From Allochromatium tepidum (GTDB taxonomy: Bacteria; Pseudomonadota; Gammaproteobacteria; Chromatiales; Chromatiaceae), in assembly GCF_018409545.1 (NCBI RefSeq), contig NZ_AP024563.1, positions 2,782,001 through 2,846,000 on the forward strand: 64,000 nucleotides of DNA, given 5' to 3'. The position numbers and the translations under genes were made by a program. Numbering within the stretch: the first letter of the stretch is position 1; the number at the start of each line of letters is the position of its first letter. Shown piece after piece: positions 30,877-39,721 of the stretch. The notes under the pieces were generated by a model. The model ran no database searches. It saw nothing but the letters and a program-made list of their open reading frames with translations, and was not told where the DNA came from.

Positions 30877-31737
30877 GTGAACGAACTCTATCTCAACGGG
30901 GCCTTCGTACCGCCCGCCGAGGCGTGCGTCTCGGTCATGGATCGCGGCTTTCTGTTCGGCGACGGCGTCTACGAGGTCATCCCGAGCTATGGCGGCCGTT
31001 TCCTGGGGCTGGAGCCGCATCTCGACCGGCTGGACGCGAGCCTCGCGGCCCTGCGTATCCAGACCCCACTCGGGCGCGAGGACTGGCGCGCACTCTTGCG
31101 GCGGCTGATCGGCACGCCACCGGTACCCGATCAGTACGTCTATCTCCAGGTGACGCGCGGCGTGGCGCCGGAGCGCGATCATCTCTGTCCCGAGGGCATA
31201 GAGCCGACCGTGCTCGCCTTCGCCCGGCCGATCAAGCCGCGCGCACCCGCCATCGCCGAGCAGGGCGTTGCCTGCATCACCCGTCCAGACATCCGCTGGC
31301 TGCGCGGCGAGATCAAGTCGATCTCGCTGGCCGCCGCAGTTCTGATGCGCCGTGAGGCCGCCGACGCCGACGCGCTGGAGACCATCATGCACCGCGACGG
31401 CTGGGTGACGGAGGGCGCGGTCTCCAATGTCTTCGTCGTTGCCGATGGGGCGCTCATGACACCGCCCAAGAGCCGGTGGCTGCTCTCGGGCATCACGCGC
31501 GAGCTGGCCCTGACTCTGGCGCGCGAGCACGGCATCGAGTACCAGGAACGACCCGTCGCGCTCGACACCCTGCGCGCGGCCGACGAGATCTGGCTCAGCA
31601 GCTCGACGCGCGAGGTGCTGCCGGTCACACGGCTCGACGGCGAGCGGGTGGGCGACGGACGTCCGGGGCCGCTCTGGCGCCGGATGGATGCGATCTATCA
31701 GGACTACAAGGCACGGGTGCGAGCAGGCCATGTCTGA
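30877..31737 (+). CDS. dat: D-amino acid aminotransferase
   Basis: A 286-residue fold-type IV PLP enzyme that makes D-alanine or D-glutamate by transamination. The PLP lysine is in RGEIKSISLAAAVL (Lys147); the family segment VMDRGFLFGDGVYEVIPSY is present, and the cofactor phosphate region is TEGAVSNVFVV. The GTG at 30877, 13 nt after dacC, is the likely start. It sits between a D-Ala carboxypeptidase and lipB, an order common in gammaproteobacteria. A branched-chain aminotransferase or ADC lyase is less likely from the residues. Confidence 0.9.
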   Translation: MNELYLNGAFVPPAEACVSVMDRGFLFGDGVYEVIPSYGGRFLGLEPHLDRLDASLAALRIQTPLGREDWRALLRRLIGTPPVPDQYVYLQVTRGVAPERDHLCPEGIEPTVLAFARPIKPRAPAIAEQGVACITRPDIRWLRGEIKSISLAAAVLMRREAADADALETIMHRDGWVTEGAVSNVFVVADGALMTPPKSRWLLSGITRELALTLAREHGIEYQERPVALDTLRAADEIWLSSSTREVLPVTRLDGERVGDGRPGPLWRRMDAIYQDYKARVRAGHV

Positions 31738-31999
31738 TCAAACAGAAACCCTGATGACCTTTCCCTGCCGCTTCGCGGTCAAGGCCATGGGACCGGCCGG
31801 GCGCGGCCTGGAAGCGGTCGTGGTCGAGATCGTCAGCCGTCATGCCGAGGGCGTCGACGAGACGGCGATCTCGGTGCGCGAGAGCCGGGGCGGCAACTGG
31901 ATCGCCGTCACCCTGACCTTCGAGGCCCACAGCAAGCCCCAGCTCGACGCCATCTATCGGGAACTCAGCGCGCACGAGCTGGTGGCCTGGGCGCTGTGA
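31730..31999 (+). CDS. ybeD: DUF493 (YbeD-like) protein
   Basis: An 89-residue small alpha-beta protein of the YbeD/DUF493 family ([15 protein letters not shown]...). Its function is not established; in many genomes it sits, as here, directly before lipB. The ATG at 31730 overlaps the previous stop by 8 nt, and its own stop overlaps the GTG start of lipB. Open frame upstream is read-through of the aminotransferase gene. Confidence 0.92.
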   Translation: MSDQTETLMTFPCRFAVKAMGPAGRGLEAVVVEIVSRHAEGVDETAISVRESRGGNWIAVTLTFEAHSKPQLDAIYRELSAHELVAWAL

Positions 32000-32628
32000 A
32001 CGCGCCGCTCCAGCCGCTGCGCATCCGATATCCGGACGGACTCCAGGACTATGCGGCGACCTGGGCGGCGATGCGCGCCTTCACGGACGCGCGCGAGGCG
32101 GATACGCCGGACGAACTCTGGCTGCTCGAACATCCGCCGGTCTTCACGCTCGGTCAGGCCGGACGTCCCGAGCATCTGCTCGCCCCTGGGGATATTCCGG
32201 TGATCCGGACCGATCGCGGCGGGCAAGTGACCTATCATGGTCCGGGTCAGCTCGTCGCCTATCCGCTGCTCGATCTGCGACGTTCCGGGATCGGCATCAA
32301 GCGGCTGGTGGAGCGGTTGGAACAGTCCGTCATCGATCTGCTGGCAGGGTATGGCATCGTGGCTGAGCGGCGCGCCAACGCACCCGGCGTCTATGTCGCC
32401 GATGCCAAGATCGCCTCGCTCGGTCTGCGCGTGCGCAACGGGTGCAGCTATCACGGTCTGGCGCTCAACGTCGACCTGGATCTGGAACCCTTCGGTCGCA
32501 TCAATCCCTGCGGTTATGCCGGACTGGCCGTCACCCGGCTCGTCGATCACGTCCCTGGGATCACGCTCGACGAGACGCGCCGCGCACTGGCCGAGATCCT
32601 GGCGCGACACCTGAATCGATCGGACTGA
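31996..32628 (+). CDS. lipB: Octanoyl-[acyl-carrier protein]:protein octanoyltransferase
   Basis: A 210-residue enzyme that transfers octanoate from ACP to lipoyl domains. It has the family motif [18 protein letters not shown], the catalytic lysine in [10 protein letters not shown] and the cysteine in INPCGYAGL. The GTG start overlaps the ybeD stop. lipA, its usual partner, is not next to it; the following gene is on the other strand. Confidence 0.96.
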   Translation: MNAPLQPLRIRYPDGLQDYAATWAAMRAFTDAREADTPDELWLLEHPPVFTLGQAGRPEHLLAPGDIPVIRTDRGGQVTYHGPGQLVAYPLLDLRRSGIGIKRLVERLEQSVIDLLAGYGIVAERRANAPGVYVADAKIASLGLRVRNGCSYHGLALNVDLDLEPFGRINPCGYAGLAVTRLVDHVPGITLDETRRALAEILARHLNRSD

Positions 32629-32714
32629 AGCCGGCTCAGCAGCATTCGTCCTCGATCCGGTCGAGCAGATCCGGCCCCTCGAGGTGCCCGTGGTGCTCGA
32701 ACAGCTCGCGGCCA

Positions 32715-34229
32715 TCAGGGCACCCGCGCCACCGGACGCATCTCCTTGTCGCAGACCCCGCCGACGCTCACCGAGCGCATCGTGCCCGCCCCTCGACAGG
32801 TCTCGCCGCGATCGTTGATCCGGCAGTTGAGCTCGACCGGCGTACCTGCGCTGAGCCAACTCGGCACCCGGCGATAGCGCCCGGTCCCGGCCGAGCGACA
32901 GCCGCTCGGGATGCCGTAGGCCGGACAGGAATCGGGCCGCTTCAGCGAGACCTTGCGCGCATCGACCAGGAAGCCGGGATAGTTGTTCTCGATACGGATG
33001 ACGTCGCGATCCGGCTCCTGAGTGACCAGGAATTCCTTGAAGGCATAGCCCGAGCCGGACTTGGCGCCGACCTCGATGCGGGTATTGGCGATGAGCGCGA
33101 AGTCGCCGTCCTTGCGCGCCACGGCGCCGGTCATGTACTCGACTCGGTCGTGATTGGGGAAGCACTGTCCCATGGCCGGGGCGTGATAGTAATGGCGCAT
33201 GGTAGTGATGTCGGTCAGGCTGTTGCCGGGGAAGACGGCGCGCAGATCCGAGTCGTCGCCATAGAGGATGCGCTCGGCATCCGGCGCGGTCTGGGCATAC
33301 ATGGCCTGGAGCTTGGCGTAATTGTCGCGGTCGGCCAGATCCGGGCGCAGATAGCAGGAGGTCAGACCCGAGATCTGGGTCAGATACTCGTCCCAGATGT
33401 TGTACTGCGAGGGCGCGGAGGAGACGCCCTTGAAGTCACCGGGGAACCCACACCCCTGCCCGCGCTGGCACTGGCCCACGGCGCGATTGCGGATCGAGAG
33501 CACCACGATGTTGCGCTCGCAGGCGCCATAGGCGTTGCAGCCGCGTCCCAGATGGCCCTCGTAGAGCGCGGTGCGCATCGCGTAATCCAGATGCTTGGCG
33601 CGCGCCAGCGTGGTCGGCGAGCCGAGATCCGAGCGCCGGGCGCTGAAGTCGTCCCAGGCGCGCTCCAGGGCCTGACGGCGGCGCGTCAGACGCGCGTTGA
33701 CCGAGGCGCACTCGCTGGAGTCGTGGAAGGCGCGCACGATGCGGTCGAGTTCGCTGACACCGCCCGCCGAACCGCTGCGCCCGCCCGAGCGCGGCGGATC
33801 GAAGAAGGGCGCCTTCTCCAGGGCATAGAGCTCACGCACATCGATGACGTTGCGCACGCTCGCCGGGCAATGATGATTGCGTACCCTGAGTTCCTTGCGC
33901 TCGGCCACGGCACGCTTGAAGACTTCGTTGGAAGCCGGAGTCGCCGAGCGCGGATCGACCACGACCTCGAAGCCGACATAGGGCGTGCCTGAAGTGTCGG
34001 TCAGCGGCTGGCCGTTGCGGATCATCAGACAGGGGATGAGCGAGGTGCCCTGTACCAGTGTCCCGGCGCGCCCGGCGGCGGTGCCGGCGCCGGCGAAGCG
34101 GTCGGCGTCGTAATAGGGGACGTCCATGGGACCGTTGAACTTGTAGACCGTCATCACGGGTGTGGCCGGAATCGCGGCCGGCAGATCGAACGAGACGAGT
34201 AGCGCGAGCGCGCCGAACCGGATACGCAT
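32715..34229 (-). CDS. Exported cysteine-rich protein of unknown function
   Basis: A 504-residue protein I do not recognise. It begins with a signal-peptide-like segment (MRIRFGALALLVSFDLPAA) and starts at an ATG preceded by gaggaagg. The mature part has about 15 cysteines, many in close pairs (RGCNAYGACERN, QCQRGQGCGFP, DSCPAYGIPSGCRS, LNCRIND...ETCRGAG), which suggests a disulfide-bonded periplasmic or secreted protein. The middle (residues about 165-215) is a charged helical stretch (ARLTRRRQALERAWDDF). No membrane anchor, heme motif or enzyme signature is evident. It converges on lipB and is transcribed divergently from the solute-binding half-domain gene. Codon use looks like the neighbours. 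Confidence 0.8.
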   Translation of the reverse strand: MRIRFGALALLVSFDLPAAIPATPVMTVYKFNGPMDVPYYDADRFAGAGTAAGRAGTLVQGTSLIPCLMIRNGQPLTDTSGTPYVGFEVVVDPRSATPASNEVFKRAVAERKELRVRNHHCPASVRNVIDVRELYALEKAPFFDPPRSGGRSGSAGGVSELDRIVRAFHDSSECASVNARLTRRRQALERAWDDFSARRSDLGSPTTLARAKHLDYAMRTALYEGHLGRGCNAYGACERNIVVLSIRNRAVGQCQRGQGCGFPGDFKGVSSAPSQYNIWDEYLTQISGLTSCYLRPDLADRDNYAKLQAMYAQTAPDAERILYGDDSDLRAVFPGNSLTDITTMRHYYHAPAMGQCFPNHDRVEYMTGAVARKDGDFALIANTRIEVGAKSGSGYAFKEFLVTQEPDRDVIRIENNYPGFLVDARKVSLKRPDSCPAYGIPSGCRSAGTGRYRRVPSWLSAGTPVELNCRINDRGETCRGAGTMRSVSVGGVCDKEMRPVARVP

Positions 34230-34401
34230 GGGACCGAACCTTCCTCGATGTTGGATACCAGGGGGTGTCCTAGGCTAGGCCAAGCCGGAGCGCGAATCCA
34301 CCCCGGATCGCCTCCGGCTTTGGCGCGGTCGGCTTGAGAATGGCGACTCGATATGCCGTAATGCAAACTCACACCAAGACCGCTCAGAGGATCGGGTCAT
34401 C

Positions 34402-34809
34402 ATGTCAAACGCACTCAGACTGTTCGTCGGCGCACTGCTGATCGTCGCGCACGGCCTGGTCATGGCCGGCGAGGTGCAGTCGGGACGGGCCGATGTCTTC
34501 ATGACCGACTATCCGTACAGCCGACGCATGCTCGACAACCACGACTGGGCGCGTCTCGTCTCGCCCACCCAGTCCGATCAGAACACCGGCTACACCTGGA
34601 TGACGGCGCCGGGCATCGACCGGCGCGACTGGGAGCGGATCGTCGCGCCGAGCGCGAGCTATCACGTCACGCCCTACGGCTGGGCCATGGCGCCGGGCGA
34701 TGACGCCTTCCATGCGCGCGTCGAACGCTTCATCACCGAGATCAAGTCCGACGGCAGACTCCAGGAGGCGGCGCGGCGTCACGGTCTCGAACCCATCGTG
34801 GTGCACTGA
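34402..34809 (+). CDS. Exported C-terminal half of a family 3 solute-binding protein
   Basis: 135 residues: a signal peptide (LRLFVGALLIVAHGLVMAGE) is joined directly to sequence resembling the second part of an SBP_bac_3 (amino-acid-binding) domain: VQSGRADVFMTDYPYSRRML and near the end YGWAMAPGDDAFHARVERFITEIKSDGRL. The first lobe, normally about 100 residues before the SGRADV segment, is absent. The reading frame is intact and has a start, so it may be expressed, but a half-domain is unlikely to bind ligand in the usual way. It may be a deletion product that kept its signal peptide. It lies 23 nt before the broken sensor kinase. Confidence 0.65.
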   Translation: MSNALRLFVGALLIVAHGLVMAGEVQSGRADVFMTDYPYSRRMLDNHDWARLVSPTQSDQNTGYTWMTAPGIDRRDWERIVAPSASYHVTPYGWAMAPGDDAFHARVERFITEIKSDGRLQEAARRHGLEPIVVH

Positions 34810-34832
34810 GTAAACACTCTCTCGCTCCCCTC

Positions 34833-36478
34833 ATGTCACATGGCGAAGCACAGCGACGCGGCCTGCTCCTGGCCGCCCTGACCCTGCTGGCGAGCGGTTG
34901 GCTGGCCGCCTTCGGCATCACGCTCTGGCGTCTGCACGACAAGGCGACCGCCGACGGTTTCGCAGCGGCGCGGATGCATGCGCGCCACTTCGAGGACTAT
35001 CTGACCAAGACGCTCCAGGTCATCGACCTGAGCGTGGGCAATCTGCCGCCGGGCGAGGATCTCATGGACGACCGGGCGCTCGCGACGCATCTGACCGGTC
35101 TGCTGCGTCCCTCCTCCTTTCTGCGTTCGCTGTCGATCCTGATGCCGGACGGGCGGGTGATCGCCAGTTCGGATGTGCGCAACCTGGGTCGTGAGATCGA
35201 CTTGAGGGGCTTCTATCCGGATATCGGCCTGACCGGCATACAGCTACGCATCGGCCAGCCCTGGCTGGGGCGGGATCTGGCGAACGCGACCCCGAGTCTG
35301 GGCGAACCGCCGCCGCCGCGCTCATCGAGCCTGGTGCCGGTCATGCGTCGTTTCGTGCTCGCCGGACAGACCTACTGGTGGCTGGCCGCGCTCAATCCGG
35401 ACGATTTCGTCAATCATTTCAGCCAATTGCTGCCGATCCGGGAGGGGCAGGTCCAGCTCCTGCGCTACGACGGTCTGCTGCTGCTCTCGTCCGACCCCGA
35501 GGACATCCCCGGTCGGACCGATCAGGCCGGTGAGGTGCCCGCGCGCCTGGAGCGAGTGGAGCTGGGCGAGCTGGCGCAGACACTGGCCGACGGCCGGCAC
35601 GTCCTGACGGCCTATCGCGCCTCCAGCCGCTTCCGGCCGTGATCGCCGTCCATCTCGATCGAGGCTACATCCAGGCACAGTGGCTCCGCGAGGTGGGCCG
35701 GCTGTCGATGATCGTCGTGCCGATCCTGGCGGCGCTCTCGGTGGCCATCCTGCTGCTCTGGTTGCGCCGCCGCCGTCTCGAACAGCAGCGCGCCGAGCTG
35801 GAACGCCAGCGCCGTCTGGCCTCCAGCGTCTTCGAGGCCAGCAGCGACGCCATCATGCTGACCACGCCCTCGGGCGAGATCCTCTCGACCAACCCGGCCT
35901 TCGAGCGCATGACGGGTTACAGCGGCGCGGAGGCGCTGGGCCGCAATCCGCGCCTGCTCTCCTCCGGGCTGCACGACCAGACCTTCTATCGCGATCTCTG
36001 GGACGCGGTCGTCACCCAGGGCCACTGGCGCGGCGAGATCGTCAACCGCCGTCGGGATGGCGAGCTCTACACCGCGATCCTGACCATCGATGCCGTGCAC
36101 GACGAACAGGGCGAACTCCGGCACTATGTCGGCGTCACCTCGGACATCACCGACCGCAAGCGTCACGAGGCCGAACTCCTGGCCGCCAAGGAACGCGCCG
36201 AGACGGCCGCGCGCGCCAAGACGACCTTCCTCTCGACCATGAGCCATGAGCTGCACGCGACCATCTTCGAGCCCTTCGTCCAGGCCGACGGCTCGCATAC
36301 GCGCCGCTATGGGGGGACAGGGCTGGGTCTGGCCATCGCGCGCCGTCTGGCCGAGGCCATGGGCGGTACCCTGGAGCTGGAGAGCGCGCCCGACCAGGGC
36401 AGCCGCTTCACGCTGCGCCTCCCCATCCAGCCGGACGAAGTCCGTTGTCCGCCATCCCTGGAATCCACAACGGGCTGA
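34833..36478 (+). pseudogene. Broken hybrid of a sensor histidine kinase (frameshift plus lost kinase core)
   Basis: First part (34833-35642): membrane helix, then a periplasmic PDC/Cache-like sensor region (HARHFEDYLTKTLQVIDLSVG...), stopping at RASSRFRP. Second part (from about 35639, shifted by one base): [18 protein letters not shown], a second membrane helix ([18 protein letters not shown]), a PAS domain ([16 protein letters not shown]...), and the H-box start FLSTMSHEL, which jumps directly to [19 protein letters not shown]...[12 protein letters not shown]. Restoring one C in ttccggccgtg would rejoin the frames. The H-box remainder, the dimerisation helices and the N and G1 boxes (roughly 130 residues) are missing. 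Two independent lesions make it non-functional as a kinase; the PDC part could still be translated. Confidence 0.85.
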
Positions 36479-36484
36479 TCGTCG

Positions 36485-37210
36485 ATGTCCAAGCTCCTGT
36501 CACGTCTGAAACGCTCGCACTGGCTCGGCGTTCCTCTAGCCCTCTGGATCGGTTTTCCGGTCTTCGCCCTGCTGATGGTGCTCTGGCCGGGCCTGGATCT
36601 GGCGGTCTCGCGACTCTTCTACACGCCGGGAGCCGGATTCACGCTCAAGGGTGTACCCTGGGAGCGCGCGCTCCATGAATCTGTGACTGTGCTGATGCTG
36701 GGGGTGAATCCGGCGCTGATCGCGCTCTGGTGGTTCAACCGGCGCACGGGGCGACGCCGGCTGGGCTTCGACGGACGCAAGCTGGCGTTCCTGCTCTGTC
36801 TGCTGGTCCTGGTGCCGGGTCTGATCGTCAATCTGACCTTCAAGGAGCATTGGGGGCGCGCACGGCCGGTCACTGTGGTGGAGTTCGGCGGTGACAGGAA
36901 CTTCACGCCGGCCTTCGTCCTGTCGGATCAGGAGGGCGGTTCGTTCAGCTCGGGACATGCGGCGGCGGCGGCCTATGTGGTGGCGGTGGCCGCGACCCTG
37001 GCCGGACGCGGATCGCCCTGGATGTGGCTGGCGCTGGTCTATGCGCTTGGGGTCGGGGTGGCGCGTCTGGTCTCGGGGGGGCATTTCTTGAGCGACGTGC
37101 TGACGTCACTGTTGCTGGTTTGGATCGGCTATCGGCTGCTGGGCCGGCTCTTCTTACCCGAAACGCGCTCCGAGACGGCCCGGACTCACTCGAAGACCAC
37201 GTCCTCGTAG
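36485..37210 (+). CDS. PAP2-family membrane phosphatase
   Basis: A 241-residue protein with about six membrane helices. It carries the three phosphatase motifs: KEHWGRARP, SSGH (in SFSSGHAAAAAY) and ARLVSGGHFLSD. The family dephosphorylates lipid phosphates such as phosphatidylglycerophosphate, undecaprenyl pyrophosphate or lipid A; substrate cannot be read from sequence, though the long loop between motifs resembles LpxE/LpxF-like proteins. It starts 6 nt after the sensor-kinase remnant and overlaps a minus-strand remnant at its end. Confidence 0.85.
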   Translation: MSKLLSRLKRSHWLGVPLALWIGFPVFALLMVLWPGLDLAVSRLFYTPGAGFTLKGVPWERALHESVTVLMLGVNPALIALWWFNRRTGRRRLGFDGRKLAFLLCLLVLVPGLIVNLTFKEHWGRARPVTVVEFGGDRNFTPAFVLSDQEGGSFSSGHAAAAAYVVAVAATLAGRGSPWMWLALVYALGVGVARLVSGGHFLSDVLTSLLLVWIGYRLLGRLFLPETRSETARTHSKTTSS

Positions 37211-37381
37211 ACGGCGTCCTGGTCGCAGGAGCCGTGCCGGATTCGGCCGATTCCGATCGGTCGAGCACGGCCAATCCCGCGATCACCGGCTCCAGACGCG
37301 CCAGAGTTTCAGCTAGTGCTTCGCGCGGCAGCGGAAACGCTGGAGCGATTCCAGGCTATCTTTCAACAGGGAAGTGGTCAT
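37186..37381 (-). pseudogene. Remnant of a small unknown protein with frameshifts
   Basis: From an ATG at 37381 the frame reads TTSLLKDSLESLQRF and then stops at CRAKH. One base away the frame continues plausibly: PLPREALAETLARLEPVIAG then LAVLD; a third frame gives the acidic end DAVYEDVVFE before a stop at 37186-37188. Together they suggest a roughly 65-residue helical acidic protein with at least two single-base shifts. Small acidic proteins of this sort are often antitoxins, but I cannot identify a family. The rest of 37211-37514 shows nothing else I can name. Confidence 0.45.
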
Positions 37382-37514
37382 CGTTCGCTCTCCTCATGCA
37401 GAGGATCTGTCTACTCCAACTGTACGTGAGCGAACGATTTTTGCCGGCTGGTAGGACACTTTGTCCAAAGTCCAAAGCATAAAAACGCGGTCGAATCCTT
37501 TAACCAGGTCTCGT

Positions 37515-38855
37515 TCAGGCACAGTCGTCGCTATGAACGCCCGATTCACCCTGGCCCGGCGGCGTGCCATGCGCCTCGACGCGATTGCGTCCGCGTTCCT
37601 TCGCTCGATACAGTGCCTCATCGGCACGCCGGATCAGGGATTCGTGATCCGGATCCGCGTTGCCTCCGGCTTCCTCGGCCACGCCGATGCTGATGGTGAC
37701 GATCCCGCGCGGCGAGGCCGGATGCCACATGCCAAGACCCGACACCGACTCGCGAATCCGCTCGGCCACCCGCAGCGCGCCCTCCAGGGTCGTGTTGGGC
37801 AAGACCACCACGAACTCCTCGCCCCCATAGCGGGCGCAGAAATCCGAACCGCGCTGCAAACTCTCGCGCAGGAGATCGGCGACGGCACGCAGACAGCGAT
37901 CCCCGGCCTGATGCCCGAAAGTGTCGTTGTAGCTCTTGAAGTCGTCGATGTCGCAGATCAGCAGTGACAGCGGCACCTGTTCGCGCCGACCACGGCGCAG
38001 TTCGTGCACCAGTTGTTCGATGAAGAACCGCCGGTTGGGGATGCTGGTCAGGGCATCGAAGACGGCCTGACGACGCAGTTCTTCATAGGCGCGCGCCAGC
38101 AGCCGGCCCAGCACCAGAATGACCGCCACGCCCGCCAGACCGACGAGCGCATGACTGACGGCCAGCCCCTGCCATGGAATGGGCGCCAGCTCCGGCAGCG
38201 TGATGCTGATGCCGCCGCGCACATCGCCGAGCACATAGCCCTGCTCGGCGTGGCATTTGAGACAGGGTTCCTCGATGATGAGTGGGGCCATGTACCTGTA
38301 CCCCTGCCGGCCCTCGTGCTCGAAGGGCTGAGTCCATTCCCCGAGTCCCTGCTCGAACGCCTGCAAGGCTTCCGCCTCCCAGGGCAGAGCGATATTCTCC
38401 GGACGGATCGGCTTGAGGCTGGTGATGTGGAACTGCACCCCCGTGCGTCTGGCGGCCAGCTCGGACAGGGCGCGCGTCATATAGGCGGGGTTGACCTTGG
38501 TCAGCGTCAACTCATCGCTGACCTTGATCTCGCGACGCGGATCCTTGAGATAGGGATTGGGCGGCGTCTCCGACGTGGCGGGCACATAGACGCCCCCATG
38601 CCGTGCGTTCCAGCGCCGCGTGATCAGCAGCAGGTCGAAGAAGGAGCGCGCCGCCTCCAGGGCGAGTTCTTCGCGATGGCGCTCGGCCTGATGGAGGTTC
38701 CAGCCGAGCGAGACGGCGACGATCGCCAGCCAGAGTCCGAGCACCAGCACCAGCTTGAGCCGGATATGGAACGCGGTGCGCACAGGCACGAACCGTTCAT
38801 AGGCACTGTCATAGTCAGGCGTGCCGACCGCGTGCTGAAAGGTGCTCGATGTCAA
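37515..38855 (-). CDS. Diguanylate cyclase with periplasmic heme-type (DUF3365) sensor
   Basis: A 446-residue protein: membrane helix (LVLVLGLWLAIVAVSL), periplasmic DUF3365/Tll0287-like domain with a single c-type heme motif EEPCLKCHAEQG, second helix (ALVGLAGVAVILVLG), then a cytoplasmic GGDEF domain with GGEEF in CARYGGEEFVVVLP. The inhibitory site RGSD lies five residues before GGEEF, so product inhibition is likely. It should make c-di-GMP in response to a redox or gas signal at the heme; the signal is inferred. The start at 38855 places about 25 polar residues before the first helix. Confidence 0.9.
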   Translation of the reverse strand: MTSSTFQHAVGTPDYDSAYERFVPVRTAFHIRLKLVLVLGLWLAIVAVSLGWNLHQAERHREELALEAARSFFDLLLITRRWNARHGGVYVPATSETPPNPYLKDPRREIKVSDELTLTKVNPAYMTRALSELAARRTGVQFHITSLKPIRPENIALPWEAEALQAFEQGLGEWTQPFEHEGRQGYRYMAPLIIEEPCLKCHAEQGYVLGDVRGGISITLPELAPIPWQGLAVSHALVGLAGVAVILVLGRLLARAYEELRRQAVFDALTSIPNRRFFIEQLVHELRRGRREQVPLSLLICDIDDFKSYNDTFGHQAGDRCLRAVADLLRESLQRGSDFCARYGGEEFVVVLPNTTLEGALRVAERIRESVSGLGMWHPASPRGIVTISIGVAEEAGGNADPDHESLIRRADEALYRAKERGRNRVEAHGTPPGQGESGVHSDDCA

Positions 38856-39075
38856 GGGATCGATCTCGCTATAGCCGTTTCACGCCGGTCGCCTCGCCCG
38901 CTTGCGCCGCCGGACGACAGACGCGGGATCCGGACGGAAACAAACCTGAACCTGAGCATCCGACTTGATGCGGCCTGATCGGACAGGTATAAGCGCCGGA
39001 AGTGAACATTCAGGCTGGAATCCTCATCATGCTCGAACTCAGGTCACGAATGATGCGCACAGTCGAGGAGGCGGT

Positions 39076-39699
39076 TTGAACATCGGGCGCCTATCGATCG
39101 CCATCGCGGCGGCGGTCGTGGTCTCGGCCGGCATCCTGTCGTATTGGAATTCGCCGTCGCTGCGAATGCCTGAAGCCGACCCGGTGCCGCTGGAGTTGGC
39201 CCAGGCGCCGACGGGGGGTGATTTTACACTGGATTCGTCCGCCGGCCCGGTGCGTTTGAGCGATCTGCGCGGGCAGGTGGTGCTGATCTATTTCGGCTAC
39301 ACGTCCTGTCCCGACATCTGCCCGACCAATCTGGTCTACATCGCCAACGCCCTGCGTGCCCTGCAACCCGCCGAGCTGGAACGTACCCGCGTGCTCTTCG
39401 TCAGCGTCGACCCCGAGCGCGACGACCCGGAGCGTCTGGCGGGCTATGTCGCCTATTTCCATCCCAACATCCTGGGACTCACCGGCACGCCCGAGCAGTT
39501 GGCCGAGATCGCGGGGCGCTATGGTGCGGCCTATCGGCGCGTCGACGACAGCGGCTCGGCCATGGGCTATCTGATCGATCATTCGGCCTTCACCTCTGTC
39601 GTCGACCCGAGCGGGCGTCTGGTCGAGACGCTCGGCCATGCCAGTCCCCCTGAAACCATCCGGGACGCGATCCGCACGGCGTTCGGCACCGAACCTTGA
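39076..39699 (+). CDS. Sco1/SenC copper chaperone
   Basis: A 207-residue thioredoxin-fold protein anchored by an N-terminal helix (LSIAIAAAVVVSAGILSYW). Copper ligands are present: the CxxxC motif in YTSCPDICPTN and the histidine in YLIDHSAFTS. Sco proteins deliver copper to the CuA centre of cytochrome oxidase. The likely start is TTG at 39076, preceded by gaggagg; no ATG fits the family length. The next gene encodes a PCu(A)C chaperone, supporting a role in oxidase assembly. Confidence 0.88.
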   Translation: MNIGRLSIAIAAAVVVSAGILSYWNSPSLRMPEADPVPLELAQAPTGGDFTLDSSAGPVRLSDLRGQVVLIYFGYTSCPDICPTNLVYIANALRALQPAELERTRVLFVSVDPERDDPERLAGYVAYFHPNILGLTGTPEQLAEIAGRYGAAYRRVDDSGSAMGYLIDHSAFTSVVDPSGRLVETLGHASPPETIRDAIRTAFGTEP

Positions 39700-39721
39700 T
39701 CCATCAACGGAGATTTCGAGT

